The notes under the pieces: model-generated | Seen by the model: only the letters and a program-made list of their open reading frames with translations | Told to the model about the DNA's origin: nothing | The model's database searches: none | Shown: piece after piece, positions 43,451 to 52,521 of the stretch | Layout: each line of letters begins with the position of its first letter | Position numbering within the stretch: the stretch's first letter is position 1 | Made by a program: the position numbers and the translations under genes | Assembly (NCBI RefSeq): GCF_012910705.2 | Contig: NZ_WTVG02000039.1 | Coordinates: 434,001-498,000 of the forward strand | From: Aromatoleum anaerobium | GTDB taxonomy: Bacteria; Pseudomonadota; Gammaproteobacteria; Burkholderiales; Rhodocyclaceae | DNA: 64,000 nt | Direction: 5' to 3'

Positions 43451-45058
43451 ATGACCCCTCGCAGCTTCAGCCTGGCCGACCTCTTCGCGATCGCGGCCGA
43501 AACCGTCCCGGAGCGGGACGCGCTCGTGATCGGCGACAGCCGCCACTCCTACGGGCAGATGGCCGAGCGCGTCGAGCGCCTCGCCGCCTGGCTGCACGGA
43601 CAGGGGATCGGCCCGGGGGACGTGGTCGGCCTGCAGATGTACAACTCGGCCGAATACCTCGAGGCCTTCCTCGCCGCCTGCCGCGTGCGCGCCGTGCCCG
43701 CCAACATCAATTACCGCTACGTCGCGGACGAGCTGCGCTACCTCTACGACAACGCCGGTGTGAAGGCGCTGTTCTACAGCGGCGAACTCGAAGCGGCCGT
43801 CGGCGAAGCCCTCGATGCCGCGCCCGCACTGCGCGTGAAGGTGCGCACCGGCGGCGGCACGCCCGCCCTTGCCGGCGCGACGCCCTACGATGAGACGCTG
43901 ATCGCCGATCCGTCGGTGCTGCGCGACGTGCACTGCCGCGACGACGACATCTCCCTCCTCTACACGGGCGGCACCACGGGCAAGCCGAAAGGCGTGATGT
44001 GGCCGCACAAGGATCTCTTCTTCGGCAGCCTTGGCGGCGGCGCCTCCTACGTTCCGGCCGAGGGGCCAATCGCCACACCCGAGCAGCTCGCCGACCGCAT
44101 CCGCAAGGGCGCGCCGATGCGCTTCATGCCGGTGGCCCCCCTCATGCACGGCGCCGCCCATTGGGCGACGATGGTGTCGCTATTCGCGGGGCACACCGTG
44201 GTGCTCAACGAGCAGCGTCACTTCAATGCCGAACACATTCTCGACCTCATCGTGCGCGAACGGGTGAACGGCCTCACCATCGTGGGCGACGCGATGGCCG
44301 TCCCCCTGCTCGACGCGCTCAACGCAAATCCGACGCGCTGGGATCTCTCGACGCTTTTCATCTTCGGCAACGGCGGCGCGGTGCTCTCGAATCACCACAA
44401 GGAAGCGCTCAAAGCCTATCTGCCCCAAAACGTCTTCTTCAGCGACGGCATAGGGTCTTCGGAAGGCGGACAACTCGGACTCGGGAGCAAGCCCGCGGAC
44501 GGCGGCATGATCCGGATCGCCGCACGGCCCGACCTCGCGGTGATCGTCGACGGCAATCGCCTCGCTGCACCGGGAGAACAAGGCATCCTCTCGCGCAGCG
44601 GCTACCTGCCACTCGGCTACTACGGCGATCCGGAGAAGACCGCGCAAACCTTCGTCACGCTCGACGGCAGGCGCTATGTCCTCACCGGCGATGCCGCGAC
44701 GCTCGCCGATAATGGGGCGATCGTCATCTACGGGCGCGGATCGAACTGCATCAGCACCGGCGGCGAGAAGGTCTTTCCCGAGGAAGTCGAGGAAGTGCTG
44801 CGCATGAGCTCCGACGTCTTCGATGCCCTCGTCGTTGGCCTTCCCGACCCGCGCTGGGGCCAGAAGGTCGTCGCCGTCGTCGCCCCCCGCCCCGGCCTGT
44901 GTCTCGACCCGCAGCAGTTGCGGGTGCTGTGCCAGCAGCACATGGCCAACTACAAGATCCCCAAGGACATCGTCCTCGTGCCGGAGGTCAAGCGCTCGGC
45001 GGCCGGCAAGGCGAACTATCCCTGGGCGCGCGAAGTCGCCGCCGGCGCCCTGCAGTGA
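43451..45058 (+). CDS. FadD19-like steroid side-chain CoA ligase
   Basis: A 535-residue adenylate-forming ligase strongly reminiscent of mycobacterial FadD19: LLYTGGTTGKPKGVMWPHKD, PLMHGAAHWATMVSLFAGHT, VNGLTIVGDAMAVPLLDAL, DGIGSSEGGQLG, GRGSNCISTGGEKVFPEEVE and the catalytic Lys in VKRSAAGKANYPWA. FadD19 activates C27 steroid carboxylates. Here the substrate may be a sterol or bile acid side chain. It stands after the AMACR-like gene and before an NMO-like flavoprotein in one operon. Confidence 0.83.
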   Translation: MTPRSFSLADLFAIAAETVPERDALVIGDSRHSYGQMAERVERLAAWLHGQGIGPGDVVGLQMYNSAEYLEAFLAACRVRAVPANINYRYVADELRYLYDNAGVKALFYSGELEAAVGEALDAAPALRVKVRTGGGTPALAGATPYDETLIADPSVLRDVHCRDDDISLLYTGGTTGKPKGVMWPHKDLFFGSLGGGASYVPAEGPIATPEQLADRIRKGAPMRFMPVAPLMHGAAHWATMVSLFAGHTVVLNEQRHFNAEHILDLIVRERVNGLTIVGDAMAVPLLDALNANPTRWDLSTLFIFGNGGAVLSNHHKEALKAYLPQNVFFSDGIGSSEGGQLGLGSKPADGGMIRIAARPDLAVIVDGNRLAAPGEQGILSRSGYLPLGYYGDPEKTAQTFVTLDGRRYVLTGDAATLADNGAIVIYGRGSNCISTGGEKVFPEEVEEVLRMSSDVFDALVVGLPDPRWGQKVVAVVAPRPGLCLDPQQLRVLCQQHMANYKIPKDIVLVPEVKRSAAGKANYPWAREVAAGALQ

Positions 45059-45073
45059 ACCCGGAAACCCGCC

Positions 45074-46069
45074 ATGCCCATTCCCGAGATCCTCGCGGGG
45101 CGCCTGTCCCTGCCCCTCATCTGCTCCCCGATGTTCCTCGCCAGCGGCCCAGAACTCGTGATCGCCCAGTGCAAGGAGCGTGTCGTTGGCACCTTCCCCA
45201 GCCTCAATGCCCGCCCCGCCGCAGCGCTCGATGACTGGCTCGAGCGCATCCACGCCGAGCTCGACGCATGGAACGACGCGCATCCCGATACCCGCGCCGC
45301 GCCGCACGGCGTAAACCTCATCCTGCACAAATCCAATCCGCGGCAGGAGGAAGATCTCGGGCGCGTCGTCGCGCATCGCGTCCCGATCGTCATCACCTCG
45401 GTCGGCCGCCCGGACAAGGTCGTCGACAAGGTTCACAGCTACGGCGGCATCGTGCTGCACGACGTCATCAGCGTCGCGCACGCGCGCAAGGCCATCGAAT
45501 CCGGCGTCGACGCGCTGATCCTCGTCTGCGCCGGTGCAGGCGGCCACGGCGGCACGCTGTCGCCATTCGCGTTCGTCTCCGAGGTGCGCGAATTCTGGGA
45601 CGGCCCGCTGGTGCTCGCCGGCGCGCTGTCGTCCGGCCGCAGCCTGCGTGCCGCCGAAGTTCTCGGCGCCGATCTCGGCTACATGGGCACGCGATTCATC
45701 GCCACCCACGAATCCGCGGCCGACCCCGGCCACAAGGCAATGATCGTCCGCGACACTGCCGCCGACATCCTCTACACCCCCGCCTTCAGCGGCATCTCGG
45801 CCAATTACTTGAGGAACAGCGTGCTCGCAGCGGGTATCGACCCGGACGGACTCATCAGGGGAGAAAACGGAGGCAAGGACGACCTGTTCGCGGGGATCGA
45901 GCGCAAGCCCAAGGCGTGGAAGGACGTCTGGTCGGCGGGCCAGGGCCTCGGGACGATCCACGACGTCCCAAGCGTCAGCGAGCTTGTCGCCCGGCTGCGC
46001 GGCGAATATTTCGAAGCCGGGGCGACACCACTTATCCGAAGCGCAGCGCATCTGCGCCGAATAGCCTAA
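45074..46069 (+). CDS. Nitronate monooxygenase-family flavoprotein
   Basis: A 331-residue FMN TIM barrel. LSLPLICSPMFLASGPELVI, the FMN phosphate-binding ILVCAGAGGHGGTLSPFAFV and LVLAGALSSGRSLRAAEVLG with ADLGYMGTRF are the family motifs. It is a different branch from IpdC (17179-18303). The reaction is unknown; members range from nitronate oxidation to enoyl reduction, and the position after the FadD19-like gene suggests a redox step on a steroid acyl-CoA. It is the last gene of the operon and its stop overlaps the end of the convergent MobA-like gene by 4 bases. Confidence 0.75.
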   Translation: MPIPEILAGRLSLPLICSPMFLASGPELVIAQCKERVVGTFPSLNARPAAALDDWLERIHAELDAWNDAHPDTRAAPHGVNLILHKSNPRQEEDLGRVVAHRVPIVITSVGRPDKVVDKVHSYGGIVLHDVISVAHARKAIESGVDALILVCAGAGGHGGTLSPFAFVSEVREFWDGPLVLAGALSSGRSLRAAEVLGADLGYMGTRFIATHESAADPGHKAMIVRDTAADILYTPAFSGISANYLRNSVLAAGIDPDGLIRGENGGKDDLFAGIERKPKAWKDVWSAGQGLGTIHDVPSVSELVARLRGEYFEAGATPLIRSAAHLRRIA

Positions 46070-46660
46070 CGCGAGATGTCGGCCGGGGTGTCGATGTCCG
46101 CCAGGATGCCTCGATCGTCGCAGTCGATCGTGGTCAGCTGATGCGAGTTTGCTGCAACGATCCTGCCAGCTCCCGCGTCGCCGGTTAGGGCGAGCAAGCT
46201 TTCACGAAACGCCGTGGAGAATCCGACGGGATGCCCGCGAATGCTGTCCACCCGGGGTGCGGCAATCTCTGCTCCCGCTGCAAGTGCATCTCCAACGGCC
46301 CGGATAGTCTGGGGATCGATGTGGGGCATGTCGCCGAGTGCGACCGCCCATCCGGCTGCGCCGCAGGTCGCCCGGACCCCCGCACGCGATGGTCGACCCC
46401 ATCCCTTCTGCCGCATTTTCGCTCACGACGCACTCGATGCCTGCCCTTTCGAGACGGCGACGCAATTCGACGTCGTCCGGACGCACCAGCGCAACCATAG
46501 TCTCAATGCCATCCCTGAGGTTCATCGCGCTACGCACGCCGATCGGCGTGCCGTCTGGAAGGGGATGGAGCAGCTTGTCTCCGCCGAAGCGGCTCCCGCA
46601 GCCGGCCGCGAGCAGGATTCCAACCACCGGTTCTACCGCCCGCACAGATTCGGGTGCCAT
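46066..46660 (-). pseudogene. MobA/MocA-like nucleotidyltransferase with one frameshift
   Basis: The first part reads GILLAAGCGSRFGGDKLLHP, the nucleotide-binding motif of MobA-like transferases, up to SENAAEGMGSTIAC. There the frame breaks in a run of five G residues near 46386; one base less restores the frame and gives CGAAGWAVALGDMPHIDPQT, GHPVGFSTAFRESLLALTGD and DIDTPADI, the rest of a 197-residue MocA-type protein. Such enzymes attach CMP or GMP to molybdopterin for molybdenum hydroxylases. The single-base homopolymer indel may be a sequencing error, so the gene may be intact. Confidence 0.65.
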
Positions 46661-46682
46661 TCAAAGCTCACAACAACGGTCG

Positions 46683-46709
46683 AAAAAAACCGGGCTCGAG
46701 GCCCGGTTT
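46683..46709 (-). terminator. Rho-independent terminator
   Basis: Read on the minus strand: a 9-bp perfect stem AAACCGGGC/GCCCGGTTT with a 5-base loop, extended by a run of seven T residues. It terminates transcripts coming from the SDR remnant and amidase side. Confidence 0.75.
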
Positions 46710-46743
46710 CGCGTCCCAAGGAGAGAATGCTCCTGAGAAACAC

Positions 46744-47205
46744 TTAACGGCCGAGGCATTTATGCGGTCGCGGCCGTGGGTGTGACCGCGAAGCCGAGTT
46801 CGGCGGCGCGGCGCAATGTGCGGCGATGTAGCTTGAGCGCAGGCCGACCTCCAGGATGCGCACCTGGCTGCGCGGCTTGGTCCAGAACGGGCCGGGCTCG
46901 ATGAGGCTGTCGTCGATGTAGATCGCGTTGTTGACGAGAACGTCGAGCCGGCCCTGTTCGCGCCCGACGCGTTCAAACAGCGCCTCGACCTGCGCGTCGT
47001 CGGCATGGTCGCAGTGCACGGCGATCCCCCGCCCGCCGACGGCCGTGACGACCGCAGCGGTGGCGTGGATGGTGCCGCCGAGGCGCGCGTCTCCCACCCG
47101 ACAGTCTCCCTCCTGCTCGCTGCGGCCCGTCACATACACGGTCAATCCGGCCGCGCCGAGCGCTTCGGCGACGACGGCAATGCCTGTTGAGTGCGATGGG
47201 CTCAT
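46744..47205 (-). pseudogene. Fragment of a DHRS1-like SDR
   Basis: A paralogue of the SDR at 3819-4697 with both ends missing. The matching part includes LTVYVTGRSEQEGD, AVHCDHADDAQVEALFERVG, QGRLDVLVNNAIYIDD and PGPFWTKP. The TGxxxGxG cofactor loop is lost, as is everything after the fifth strand including the catalytic Tyr and Lys. It cannot be an oxidoreductase. It lies just downstream of the interrupted amidase gene. Confidence 0.75.
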
Positions 47206-47653
47206 GCGATGCGATCCAAGGTCACGCCAGCGCGGGCGGGCGGCGGTCAGCCCATGGCGCGGCCTTTTCCAGCTGCGCGGCCAGCGCGATGAGCCGCGCC
47301 TCCCCCCCGTAGGGGGCGGCGAACTGCGCGCCGATCGGCAGCCCTTCCGCGCTCCAGTGCAGCGGAACGGACATCGCCGGGTGGCCGCTCATGTTGAACA
47401 TCGCAGTGAAGGGCGAGGCGAGCACCGCGCGCTTCGCGAAATCGTCGAAGGGCTGGTCCAGCGACAGCTCGCCCAGCTTCGGGGGCAGTGCGGCGGTGGT
47501 GGGCGAGAGGATCAGGTCGTAGCGCCCGAACACCTCGTCGAAGATCCGCCCCGCCTGATCGAACACCGAACGCGCCGCATAGAGCTGTTCGGCAGAGTAT
47601 TTCTGCGCCTTCTGCTGGGAGAGCCAGTTGATCGGCTCGAATTCGTCCTCGCG

Positions 47654-47663
47654 CGCCTGACGC
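47654..47663. repeat. Target site duplication, left copy
   Basis: CGCCTGACGC immediately outside the left inverted repeat; the identical 10 bases follow the right end at 48962-48971. The direct repeat marks the insertion point in the amidase gene. Confidence 0.9.
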
Positions 47664-48961
47664 CAGGGCAATCGCATCAAATCCCCTGTAGTCCCAAGAT
47701 AGTTTCGCGGTAGGAGTCGGAAGAGGCGGCGATGATGCGTCGAGTGTGGATGCCGGTTTTTCGAGAAGAGTCGAGGCGAAAGAGATTGAGGACAAGACGA
47801 CGAATGATGGCGAGGTTGGCGCCGGCGTTCTTTACGCGGGCACGCATCTGGTCGTCGTTCAAGGCGACATCGAGGCACCAATGAACACGATTTTCTATGC
47901 CCCAATGACTGCGAACCGCATTCGCCAGCGTTGCGGCATCGGCGGCAATGCTGCCGATATAGAGGCGACGCTCGCAGCTGGTCTTGCCGTTGATCGTCCG
48001 TTCTGCCTCAATCACCCCGAACATCATGAGGTCCGGCCATTGCTGCGGATTGGCCAAACACGCCAGTTGATCGAAGGCCCAGCAGCGGCGCACTTCCAGA
48101 CGGCCGTGATCCTTCTCGACCGACTCGACGTAGGTGTGCCTGGTCGCTTTCCAGCCCTCGGACTGGCCGATCTCGAAGAAGGTCGTGATCGATTCAGCCA
48201 GGGTCGGCTGGTTGTCCTTCACGGACAGGACGTAATCGGCTTCCTTGTCCCGAATCGATTGGGCGATGTTGGCGTGGGTACCCATGGCATCGATGGTGAC
48301 GATGACACCCTTGAGCATCAGGGCTTCCAGCAGGACGGGAATCGCGGTCAGTTCGTTGGACTTCTCGGCACAGGCTTCCTGCCCCAACACCAATCCGGCC
48401 TCGGCGGCGAACGCACTGACCATGTGCAATGCCTGCTTGCCCGCCTGACGACTGCGCCGACTCGCTTTGCCGTCGATCGCCACGACCGTGCCTTCGGCCA
48501 GCGCCGGCAGCACGCCGCCGACCCAGCGGCGGAACCCTGCCTCCAGCGCTTTCTTGTCCAGCAGCCCGAACAGACGGCCAATAGTGTCGTGCGACGGAAT
48601 CCCGTTCTCCAGCTTCAAGAAGCGCCGCAACCAGTCAAGGCGCTCCTTGGACCAGTCTTCAACGCCGACAAAGTCGTCGATCCCGCACACCAGGGCGCAG
48701 ACCGTGATCACCAGTATCTCCACCAAGTCGTGTTTCGACCGTCCCGCCACACGCGGATCAGGAAGGCCAGAAAACGCCTCCACCAGCGACAACTTCTCGC
48801 TTCCAGTTCCCCGATTTCCCGTCTCCATGAGTCACCCCAAAAAGACAGAAAACTACACAAATCAAGATCCTGTGAACAGCCCCGGCGTAATCCATTGACT
48901 GTTAACGGTTTTTTCAGTGGGTCAACGACAATGGCATCCGCATTTTGATGCGATTGCCCTG
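47664..48961 (-). mobile_element. ISAs1-family insertion sequence, complete, 1298 bp
   Basis: Terminal inverted repeats of 18 perfectly matched bases, CAGGGCAATCGCATCAAA, occupy 47664-47681 and, inverted, 48944-48961. A 10-bp direct duplication (CGCCTGACGC) flanks them. The transposase gene fills the element and its stop codon lies inside the left repeat. Perfect ends and duplication indicate a recent insertion. Confidence 0.93.
47677..48828 (-). CDS. ISAs1-family DDE transposase
   Basis: A 383-residue transposase, full length and in frame. The N-terminal DDE_Tnp_1-associated domain has FSGLPDPRVAGRSKHDLVEI and GIPSHDTIGRLFGLLD; the catalytic core has VVAIDGKASRRS (first Asp), VIVTIDAMGTHANIAQSI (second Asp) and SHWGIENRVHWCLDVALNDD (Glu). 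ISAs1 elements move by cut-and-paste. The ATG at 48828 leaves about 130 bp of element upstream, enough for its promoter. Confidence 0.92.
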   Translation of the reverse strand: METGNRGTGSEKLSLVEAFSGLPDPRVAGRSKHDLVEILVITVCALVCGIDDFVGVEDWSKERLDWLRRFLKLENGIPSHDTIGRLFGLLDKKALEAGFRRWVGGVLPALAEGTVVAIDGKASRRSRQAGKQALHMVSAFAAEAGLVLGQEACAEKSNELTAIPVLLEALMLKGVIVTIDAMGTHANIAQSIRDKEADYVLSVKDNQPTLAESITTFFEIGQSEGWKATRHTYVESVEKDHGRLEVRRCWAFDQLACLANPQQWPDLMMFGVIEAERTINGKTSCERRLYIGSIAADAATLANAVRSHWGIENRVHWCLDVALNDDQMRARVKNAGANLAIIRRLVLNLFRLDSSRKTGIHTRRIIAASSDSYRETILGLQGI

Positions 48962-48971
48962 CGCCTGACGC
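48962..48971. repeat. Target site duplication, right copy
   Basis: CGCCTGACGC, identical to 47654-47663, directly outside the right inverted repeat. Confidence 0.9.
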
Positions 48972-50180
48972 CCGAGGAGCTTCTCCCGCGCCCGCACCGT
49001 GTACAGCATGCCGGTGGCGGTCATCACGCCCATGCCCCCGAACATCTCGAGGAAGGGCAGTTGCTGCAGCGAGATCGGTTCGACGTGGTGGCCGAGCCCG
49101 GCGCACAGGGTCGCCGCCTTCTGCACGGCTTCGAGGCACTCGGGATGCACGCCCATGCCGAAGAGATTGGTCTCGAAGAGGCCTATCTTCAGTCCCTTCG
49201 GGAACTTGCCGAGCGCCTTCATGAGGTCCGAGGTGGCCGGTGCCGCACGCGTTCCCGCCTCCGGGCCCTGGCTCAACTGCATCAGCAGCGCGGTATCACG
49301 CACGCTGCGGCTGATGACGTTGTGAGCCGACAGCCCCATCCAGCCTTCCAGCGCCCCCGGCCCCATCGGGATCAGGCCGCGGCTGGGCTTGAGTCCGAAC
49401 AGGCCGCAGTGTGACGCCGGGATGCGGATCGATCCGCCGCCGTCGCTCGCATGTGCGACCGGCAGTACTCCCGCCGCAACGGCTGCGGAGGCGCCGCCGG
49501 ACGAGCCGCCCGAGCTGCGCCCGAGGTCCCACGGATTGCGCGTGGCGCCGAACAGGCGCGATTCGGTGGTCCCGGTCTGGCCGAACTCGGGTGACGCGAG
49601 CTTGGCGAAGATGTTCAGCCCCGCCGCCTTGTAGCGCTGCACCAGCGTCGAGTCATGGTCGGCGAGCGCATCCTTGAAGAAAGCGCAGCCGTTGGTGGTC
49701 ACCGTCCCTTTCATCGCGACGGACAAGTCCTTCAGTGCGAAGGGCACGCCGGAAAGCACCGGACGGCTCTCGCGCTCCGCCTTGCCGGCGGCGTCGAGGG
49801 CCTTCGCCTGCTCGCGCGCGAGCTCGAAGTGCGGGACCGTCAGGGCGTTGATGGCCGAATAGGCTTCCGCGCGCGCAATGGCCGCCTCCAGCGCCTCGCT
49901 CGGCTTCACGTCGCCGCGCCGGATCAGGCGCGCGATCTCGGTCGCATCCCAGCGCTCGTACTCGGGCAGCGGCAGCGGCAGCGAGGATTGCGGCCGCGCC
50001 GCAGCCGGCGCGCAGACGCCCAGCCCCATCGCCGCAGCGCCGCCCAGCGCGGCGCCCGCTCTCAGGAAGTCACGGCGCCCCTGCGCCACGTCGTGTTGGT
50101 CCATTCCGCTTCTCCTGAGATTGCATGCAGGCATCCTCGGCCCGCCTGTTCGCAAACGATATCAGCGGCGCCGAAGGTCG

Positions 50181-50200
50181 ATTCGTCTGAATGGACGATG
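50181..50200. promoter_or_regulatory. Candidate operator, dyad copy
   Basis: ATTCGTCTGAATGGACGATG. The last 15 bases (TCTGAATGGACGATG) are identical to the copy at 30147. It lies 77 bp upstream of the amidase start and 92 bp upstream of the divergent MFS gene, so it could control both. Confidence 0.65.
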
Positions 50201-50291
50201 CCCCCTTGCAGGGGAGCGGGAGAATTGCCGGCACGGATGCGGACGGAGCCGTTCGCGTCGAGGAAAGACATCGATCTCAGGAGACAAGGCA

Positions 50292-51632
50292 GTGAGCACG
50301 AGCCCCGGCAGTCCGCATCGCGTGACCTTGCAGACGCACTACGCCCTGTTCATGCTGGCGACGATCTACGTCTTCAACTACATCGATCGTCTCGTGATCT
50401 CGATCCTGATCGAGCCGATCAAACTCGAGTTCGGCGTCTCCGACACCCAGATCGGCCTCCTGTCGGGCGTCGCGTTCGCGATCTTCTACACCGTGTTCGG
50501 CTTTCCCTTCGGCCGCCTGTCCGACCGCATCGGCCGCAAGCCGGTGATCGCGCTGGCGTGCATCGCGTGGAGCGCAATGACCATGCTGTGCGGCGTGGCG
50601 ACGAGCTTCGCGATGCTGCTGCTGTTCCGCATCGGCGTCGCGGTGGGCGAGGCTGGCGGCACGGCGCCGTCCGTGGCGATGGTGTCGGATCTCTATCCGG
50701 CGGACAAGCGTTCGCGCGCGCTGTCGGTGTTCCTGATGGGCCCCAGCCTGGGCGCGGTGTTCGGTCTCGGGCTCGGCGGCTGGATCGCGCAGACCTATGG
50801 CTGGCGCACGGCCTTCTTCGTGATCGGCGCGCCTGGGGTGCTGCTCGGCCTGCTGCTGCTGCTCACGGTGCGCACGCAACGCCCGCCTTCGGCTGCCGCG
50901 ACGAACGGCGGCGGTGTCGGCGAGAACTGGCGCCGGACACTGCGCGAACTCCTTGCGATGCCGGCCTTCCTGCTGATCGTTGCCGCCGGCACGCTGGCGG
51001 CCGTCATGGGCTATGCGATGGGCACCTGGAACCCGAGCTTCCTGATCCGCTCGCACGGGCTGAGCATGCAGGACGCCGGGCTGCTGGTCGGACTGGGCGG
51101 AGGCATCATGTCGACGATCGGCACCTTGCTTTGCGGGAACCTGACCGACCGTCTGGTGGCACGCGACCTTGGCTGGCAACTGGGCGTGCCCGCCATCGGC
51201 TGCCTGATCAGCGTACCGTTCGGGCTGGGGTTCTATCTGTGGCCGGCAGGCGTCGCCTTTCACGTCGGTTCGCTGGCGATCCCCGAAGCCTTCCTGTTCT
51301 ATCTCGGCTTCAGCTTCACGGCGACCTGGTGGGCAGTACCCTGCTTCGGCGCGATCAGCCATCTCTTCCCTCCGAATCGCCTTGGTCAGGCCACGGCGCT
51401 CTTCGTCATGGGCATGACGCTGTTCGGCGTCGGCCTCGGTCCGCTCGTCGTCGGCGGACTGAGCGACCTCTTCGCGGACCGCGTAGGCCACGAGGCGCTG
51501 CGCTACGCCTTGGCCAGCACCGTCGTGCTCTACGTTCTGACCGCGATCTGCCTGCTGAGCGCCCTGCCGCGGTATCGCCGCCGCCTGCTCGGCGGCACTG
51601 CGGTGATCGCCGGCGCCCCCGCTCGAGCCTGA
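50292..51632 (+). CDS. Major facilitator superfamily transporter
   Basis: A 446-residue inner-membrane transporter with twelve predicted helices. YVFNYIDRLVISILIEPIKL is the first helix, and the family loop between helices 2 and 3 reads GRLSDRIGRKPVI; GVAVGEAGGTAPSVAMVSDL is helix 4-5. The spinster-like MFS branch with this N-terminus often occurs in aromatic and steroid acid clusters, so uptake or export of a steroid acid is plausible. The GTG start has GGAG eight bases upstream. It opens the plus-strand operon that leads towards the F420 genes. Confidence 0.82.
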   Translation: MSTSPGSPHRVTLQTHYALFMLATIYVFNYIDRLVISILIEPIKLEFGVSDTQIGLLSGVAFAIFYTVFGFPFGRLSDRIGRKPVIALACIAWSAMTMLCGVATSFAMLLLFRIGVAVGEAGGTAPSVAMVSDLYPADKRSRALSVFLMGPSLGAVFGLGLGGWIAQTYGWRTAFFVIGAPGVLLGLLLLLTVRTQRPPSAAATNGGGVGENWRRTLRELLAMPAFLLIVAAGTLAAVMGYAMGTWNPSFLIRSHGLSMQDAGLLVGLGGGIMSTIGTLLCGNLTDRLVARDLGWQLGVPAIGCLISVPFGLGFYLWPAGVAFHVGSLAIPEAFLFYLGFSFTATWWAVPCFGAISHLFPPNRLGQATALFVMGMTLFGVGLGPLVVGGLSDLFADRVGHEALRYALASTVVLYVLTAICLLSALPRYRRRLLGGTAVIAGAPARA

Positions 51633-51682
51633 GCGCGCAATTGAACAAGACAGATACCCCTGACCCACCCGGAGACTTCTCG

Positions 51683-52513
51683 ATGACCTCGCCCGATCTG
51701 CCCATCCCCCTCGACCGGTTCGCCGATCTCGAGAACGGCCTGCGCCTGCATTACCTCGACGTCGGCAAGGGCCCGGTGGTGGTGTGGCTGCATGGCAGCG
51801 GCCCGGGCGCGAGCGGCTACAGCAACTTCAAGGGCAACTATCCGGCCTTCGCCGAGGCGGGCTTCCGCAACATCGTGCTCGACCTTCCCGGCTTCGGGCG
51901 CTCGGACAAGCCCTCCGACGTGCAGTACAACCTCGACTTCTTTGTCGCCTGCCTGCACGGCTTCCTCAAGACGATCGGCGTCGATCGCTGCACCCTGCTC
52001 GGCAATTCGCTCGGCGGCGCGATCGCGCTGGGACAGGCGCTCGCGCATCCGGAGACGGTCGAGCGCCTGATCCTGATGGCACCGGGCGGCGTCGAGGAGC
52101 GCGAGACCTATTTCCGCATGGAAGGCATCGTGCGCATGGTCGAGACCTTCGCGAAGGGGCCGATGGGGCCCGTGGAGATGCGTCATGTGATGAGCCTGCA
52201 AGTATTCGATCCGGCCCTGCTGGACGACACGATCATCAATGAACGCTCGGCCATCGCACCGTCGCAGCCCGCCAACCTGTTCTCGACCATGATGGTGCCG
52301 AACATGACGGAACGGCTGCACGAGATCGCCGTGCCGATCTTCGGTTTCTGGGGGACGGACGACAAGTTCAACCCGCATACGGGCGCGCTGAAGGTGCTTG
52401 CGAACGCCCGCCACGCGCGCATGATCCTGCTCAACCAGTGCGGCCATTGGGTCCAGGTTGAGCACCGCGACCTCTTCAACCGCAGTTGCATCGATTTTCT
52501 GACCAAGGGGTAA
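51683..52513 (+). CDS. Alpha/beta hydrolase, HsaD/MhpC-like C-C hydrolase
   Basis: A 276-residue alpha/beta hydrolase. The oxyanion region LHGSGPGASGYSNFKGN, nucleophile elbow LLGNSLGGAIALG, acid GTDDKFNPHTGAL and the catalytic His in QCGHWVQVEHRDLFN match meta-cleavage product hydrolases such as HsaD, TesD and MhpC. HsaD splits 4,9-DSHA after HsaC has opened ring A. Since the HsaC-like gene lies 30 kb away, this may serve that step or a related C-C or ester cleavage. Position after the MFS gene indicates co-transcription. Confidence 0.75.
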   Translation: MTSPDLPIPLDRFADLENGLRLHYLDVGKGPVVVWLHGSGPGASGYSNFKGNYPAFAEAGFRNIVLDLPGFGRSDKPSDVQYNLDFFVACLHGFLKTIGVDRCTLLGNSLGGAIALGQALAHPETVERLILMAPGGVEERETYFRMEGIVRMVETFAKGPMGPVEMRHVMSLQVFDPALLDDTIINERSAIAPSQPANLFSTMMVPNMTERLHEIAVPIFGFWGTDDKFNPHTGALKVLANARHARMILLNQCGHWVQVEHRDLFNRSCIDFLTKG

Positions 52514-52521
52514 GCCGAGTC

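Larger units (their letters stand above)
47222..50104 (-). pseudogene. Tat amidase gene interrupted by an ISAs1-type element
   Basis: The 5' part (50104 down to 48972) encodes a Tat signal (QGRRDFLRAGAALGGAAAMG), Lys in [30 protein letters not shown] and [14 protein letters not shown], i.e. all three catalytic residues. The 3' part (47663 to 47222) continues with REDEFEPINWLSQQKAQKYS to the normal end PWADRRPPALA. Removing the 1298-bp element and one 10-bp duplication restores an uninterrupted frame of 524 residues (LLGRQA joined to REDEF). The intact paralogue is 10515-12059. As it stands the gene yields a truncated protein of about 378 amidase residues lacking the C-terminal part, presumably inactive. 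Confidence 0.9.

Noticed and set aside
44180-46051. 623-codon minus-strand open frame opposite the FadD19-like and NMO-like genes
   Set aside because: Antisense to two genes with clear AMP-binding and FMN-binding motifs; no ribosome binding site or domain.
50062-50271. Small minus-strand ORF in the amidase/MFS divergent region
   Set aside because: Covers the operator and amidase start region, no ribosome binding site or recognisable protein.
51683-52513. Calling the alpha/beta hydrolase a dedicated HsaD
   Set aside because: The nucleophile, acid and His fit meta-cleavage hydrolases, but the N-terminal region and distance from the hsaC-like gene leave other ester or C-C hydrolases possible, so no gene symbol was given.
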